Part shown: positions 6,841 through 7,918 of the stretch, one piece after another
How the letters are laid out: the number at the start of each line of letters is the position of its first letter
Numbering within the stretch: the stretch's first letter is position 1
Source: Desulfobacteraceae bacterium
GTDB lineage: Bacteria; Desulfobacterota; Desulfobacteria; Desulfobacterales; BuS5
DNA: 7,918 nt
Assembly (NCBI GenBank): GCA_030592105.1
Contig: JAUVKE010000107.1
Span: 1-7,918 of the forward strand
Direction: 5' to 3'
Notes under the pieces: model-generated
Seen by the model: only the letters and a program-made list of their open reading frames with translations
Told to the model about the DNA's origin: nothing
The model's database searches: none
Position numbers and translations under genes: made by a program

Positions 6841-6870
6841 AATGATGTTTGAAGCAATAATGTTAAACAT
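6790..6870 (-). CDS. ilvL: ilv operon leader peptide, 26 aa
   Basis: A short ORF rich in branched-chain residues, whose translation controls the attenuator. From ATG at 6870 the product begins MFNIIASNIIV, continues RLLLSELLV and ends SPVEGG, with tandem stops TGA TAA. Of 26 residues, 4 are Ile (4, 5, 9, 10), 5 Leu (13-15, 18, 19) and 3 Val (11, 20, 23), so 12 are operon end products. Three of the five Leu codons are CTA. A GGTGA ribosome site lies 5 nt upstream of the ATG, and the predicted transcript start is about 45 nt upstream. Its sequence differs from E. coli ilvL and ivbL; the assignment rests on composition, position and the overlapping RNA stems. The symbol is used by function, not homology. 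Confidence 0.92.
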   Translation of the reverse strand: MFNIIASNIIVRLLLSELLVSPVEGG

Positions 6871-6921
6871 AATATTCACCGACAAATTATTTTAAATATA
6901 ATTTTTTTAAAAGAAGCTTTT

Positions 6922-6950
6922 TAAATAGCAAGCAACACAGCCATTGTCAA
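6922..6950 (-). promoter_or_regulatory. Sigma70-type promoter of the ilv operon
   Basis: On the minus strand a perfect -35 TTGACA (6950-6945), a 17-bp spacer and a -10 TATTTA (6927-6922; 4 of 6 to consensus). The predicted start is near 6915, giving a leader of about 220 nt before ilvD. AT-rich sequence follows. No obvious operator palindrome overlaps it, consistent with control mainly by attenuation. Confidence 0.8.
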
Positions 6951-7322
6951 ATCTTTTCCTTGAGAAACTGAATATTTGCATAAGAAAATGTGAAATAATC
7001 AGTGAAATATAGTCAACAGTTGTGTATGGGCGATTAAGTGGTCTATTCTTCGGGAAATTGTTTCCTGGTAATAACCCGATTATTTTTCAATAAAAAAAAC
7101 GAAAGTATACACACACTGGGCGGGGCCTAAAAATGTTGACAGTTAATTAAGCCATTTGCTCCATATGCGAGGGATCGATCTTTGTATATCGCACGGTTCT
7201 TCGCCCTATGTGTCAGGATAGAAGTTGGCAGAGGTAATTAAAGGGGTTAAAATTATCAATGGAATGAAAAAAAGCGGGGTGCCAGCTAATTTATCATACA
7301 CATAATTTGATTATATCTCAAA
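6951..7322. other. Intergenic region between the ilv promoter and the toxin gene
   Basis: About 370 bp without a convincing intact gene on either strand. It holds a possible short integrase-like remnant (7147-7212) and an AT-rich inverted repeat at its right edge (7302-7326). A weak CGGGAAA/TTTCC...CCCG fold lies near 7050-7078. Otherwise nothing recognisable is seen. Confidence 0.6.
7147..7212 (-). pseudogene. Possible 3' remnant of a tyrosine recombinase gene
   Basis: A 21-codon open stretch on the minus strand, ending in TAA, reads HIGRRTVRYTKIDPSHMEQMA. It resembles the C-terminal box of phage-type integrases (GH..I.TT.RYTH..P.H), where the Tyr is the nucleophile. It is preceded in frame by TGA and has no start or upstream domain, so it could only be a decayed fragment. 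The match is short and could be chance. Confidence 0.25.
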
Positions 7323-7326
7323 TTAT
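7302..7326. repeat. AT-rich inverted repeat spanning the toxin stop codon
   Basis: Perfect 9-bp arms ATAATTTGA (7302-7310) and TCAAATTAT (7318-7326) around a 7-nt loop. The right arm contains the toxin TAA. The stem is AT-rich and no U-run follows in the minus direction, so it is at best a weak terminator or a 3'-end stabilising hairpin. Confidence 0.4.
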
Positions 7327-7589
7327 TCATAATGTGTCCATAGACGAATAATTTTTACAATTTTTTCTTTGTTCATTGTCTGATAAACTATCCGGTGCTG
7401 AATATTTATTCGACGTGAATATGCACCTGCTAAATCACCTATTAATTTTTCAAAAGGTGGTGGAACTTGATATGGATTTTTATGAAGAATATTTATCAAT
7501 GCTTCAGCTTTTTGCTTAAGACCAGAAGCGGATATTTTTTTTGCATCTTTTTGAGCTTGTTTGGTAAAAACAACTCGCCAGGTCACCAC
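7323..7589 (-). CDS. yoeB: Toxin of the Txe/YoeB family (ribosome-dependent mRNA endonuclease)
   Basis: Type II toxin of the RelE superfamily; relatives cleave mRNA in the ribosomal A site and are held inactive by the YefM antitoxin. 88 aa against 84 in E. coli YoeB. The catalytic residues align: Glu47 (PPFEKL), Arg66 (QHRIVY), and the terminal His86-Tyr87 (WTHYE), as in YoeB Glu46, Arg65, His83 and Tyr84; the SRRI motif is at 58-61. One extra Glu follows the usual His-Tyr end. The start is GTG, either 7589 or the adjacent GTG at 7586. The latter gives the common 4-nt GTGA overlap with the antitoxin stop and an 87-aa product. AGAGGA lies 6 or 9 nt upstream. All active-site residues are present, so it looks functional. 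Confidence 0.93.
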   Translation of the reverse strand: MVTWRVVFTKQAQKDAKKISASGLKQKAEALINILHKNPYQVPPPFEKLIGDLAGAYSRRINIQHRIVYQTMNKEKIVKIIRLWTHYE

Positions 7590-7825
7590 TCGATTTCCTC
7601 TTTGCAGTTTTCAATTGGAGTTGACAAGCCGTCTTGAATAGATTCCCGCATTCCTGGCAAATTTAGTAAATACATAGTCTCTTGAATAGCACGCCAGTCA
7701 TCTTCCGAGATAAGAACTGCGTTTCCTCGTTTGCCGGTGATTATGATTGGTTCGTGTGTCATCGACGTTTCATCTATAAGTCGGTATAATTTTGTTCTTG
7801 CTTCAGTTGCTGATAATGTTGGCAT
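7583..7825 (-). CDS. yefM: Antitoxin of the Phd/YefM family
   Basis: 80-aa antitoxin; in this family the N-terminal half dimerises and binds DNA to autorepress the operon, and the C-terminal tail wraps the toxin. The sequence runs MPTLSATEARTKLYRLIDE, then PIIITGKRGNAVLISEDDWRAIQET, then MYLLNLPGMRESIQDG. It tracks E. coli YefM through the SATEAR, NAVLIS and ETxYLL blocks, and the tail is acidic. ATG at 7825 is chosen because GAGGTG sits 5 nt upstream; the frame is open four codons further to a TTG at 7837, but that would overlap the ribosome site. The gene overlaps the toxin by 4-7 nt, the usual antitoxin-first order with coupled translation. It is separated from the ilv promoter by about 370 bp and is likely an independently acquired module. 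Confidence 0.93.
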   Translation of the reverse strand: MPTLSATEARTKLYRLIDETSMTHEPIIITGKRGNAVLISEDDWRAIQETMYLLNLPGMRESIQDGLSTPIENCKEEIEW

Positions 7826-7845
7826 GGTACACCTCAATAGTTTTT

Positions 7846-7879
7846 CTTATAAGGTACGCTATCACGTACATATTGTCAA
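7846..7879 (-). promoter_or_regulatory. Toxin-antitoxin promoter with overlapping operator
   Basis: A perfect -35 TTGACA (7879-7874 on the complement) with a weak -10 TACCTT at 17 bp spacing (7856-7851); TATAAG at 7851-7846 is a better -10 but at 22 bp. Between them lies an inverted repeat GTACG-6 nt-CGTAC (7854-7869), preceded by T on the antitoxin strand to give TGTAC, reminiscent of the TGTACA core bound by E. coli YefM. Its position fits autorepression. Confidence 0.5.
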
Positions 7880-7918
7880 ATTTTTATTTCATGCAGAATG
7901 TTTTGGCTAACCTGCCCG

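Noticed and set aside
6711..6915. T-box or other riboswitch in the ilv leader
   Set aside because: No T-box sequence or specifier architecture is seen, and the leader peptide plus overlapping stems explain the region fully.
7050..7095. Hairpin CGGGAAA/TTTCC...CCCG followed by T's on the plus strand
   Set aside because: The stem is short and interrupted, and no plus-strand gene precedes it.
7270..7292. Terminator after the toxin gene (GC-rich patch followed by T's on the minus strand)
   Set aside because: Only a 3-bp stem can be drawn before the T-run, too weak to call.
1..7918. CRISPR array, tRNA, rRNA or an intact insertion sequence
   Set aside because: No regularly spaced direct repeats, no tRNA or rRNA-like stretches, and no transposase frame were found on either strand.

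Overview
The window is a minus-strand branched-chain amino acid operon in an AT-rich bacterial genome, followed upstream by a small toxin-antitoxin locus. In transcription order (right to left) the operon reads promoter, leader peptide, attenuator, ilvD, ilvB, ilvN, ilvC, leuA; leuA runs off the left edge. The proteins are full length and carry the expected catalytic motifs. An anaerobic deltaproteobacterium of the Desulfobacterales type fits best: the ketol-acid reductoisomerase (KARI) is of the short 'fungal/Bacteroidetes-like' kind and the dihydroxyacid dehydratase is of the E. coli-like kind. This placement is an inference from protein style and composition; no rRNA or lineage marker is present.

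Layout: 1-1267 leuA (3' truncated by the window); 1354-2415 ilvC; 2540-3028 ilvN; 3084-3261 a MITE-like, strongly palindromic element splitting ilvN from ilvB; 3279-4964 ilvB; 4985-5003 a second copy of one end of that element; 5029-6696 ilvD; 6711-6950 promoter, leader peptide and attenuator; 6951-7322 mostly featureless DNA with a possible 21-residue integrase-like remnant; 7323-7825 a YefM/YoeB toxin-antitoxin pair; 7846-7879 its likely promoter and operator.

How it works together: IlvB/IlvN (acetohydroxyacid synthase), IlvC and IlvD make the 2-keto acids for valine and isoleucine, and LeuA diverts 2-ketoisovalerate to leucine. The most informative non-coding feature is a complete translational attenuator before ilvD. 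It has a near-consensus promoter and a 26-codon leader peptide in which 12 residues are Ile, Leu or Val. A tandem TGA TAA stop lies inside the antiterminator strand, and an 18-bp perfect terminator hairpin with nine U's ends 17 nt before ilvD. The Leu codons fit the presence of leuA in the same operon. Other points worth a second look are the KARI cofactor loop, which lacks the usual Arg/Ser phosphate-binding residues and carries Glu and Asp, and the palindromic element inside the operon.
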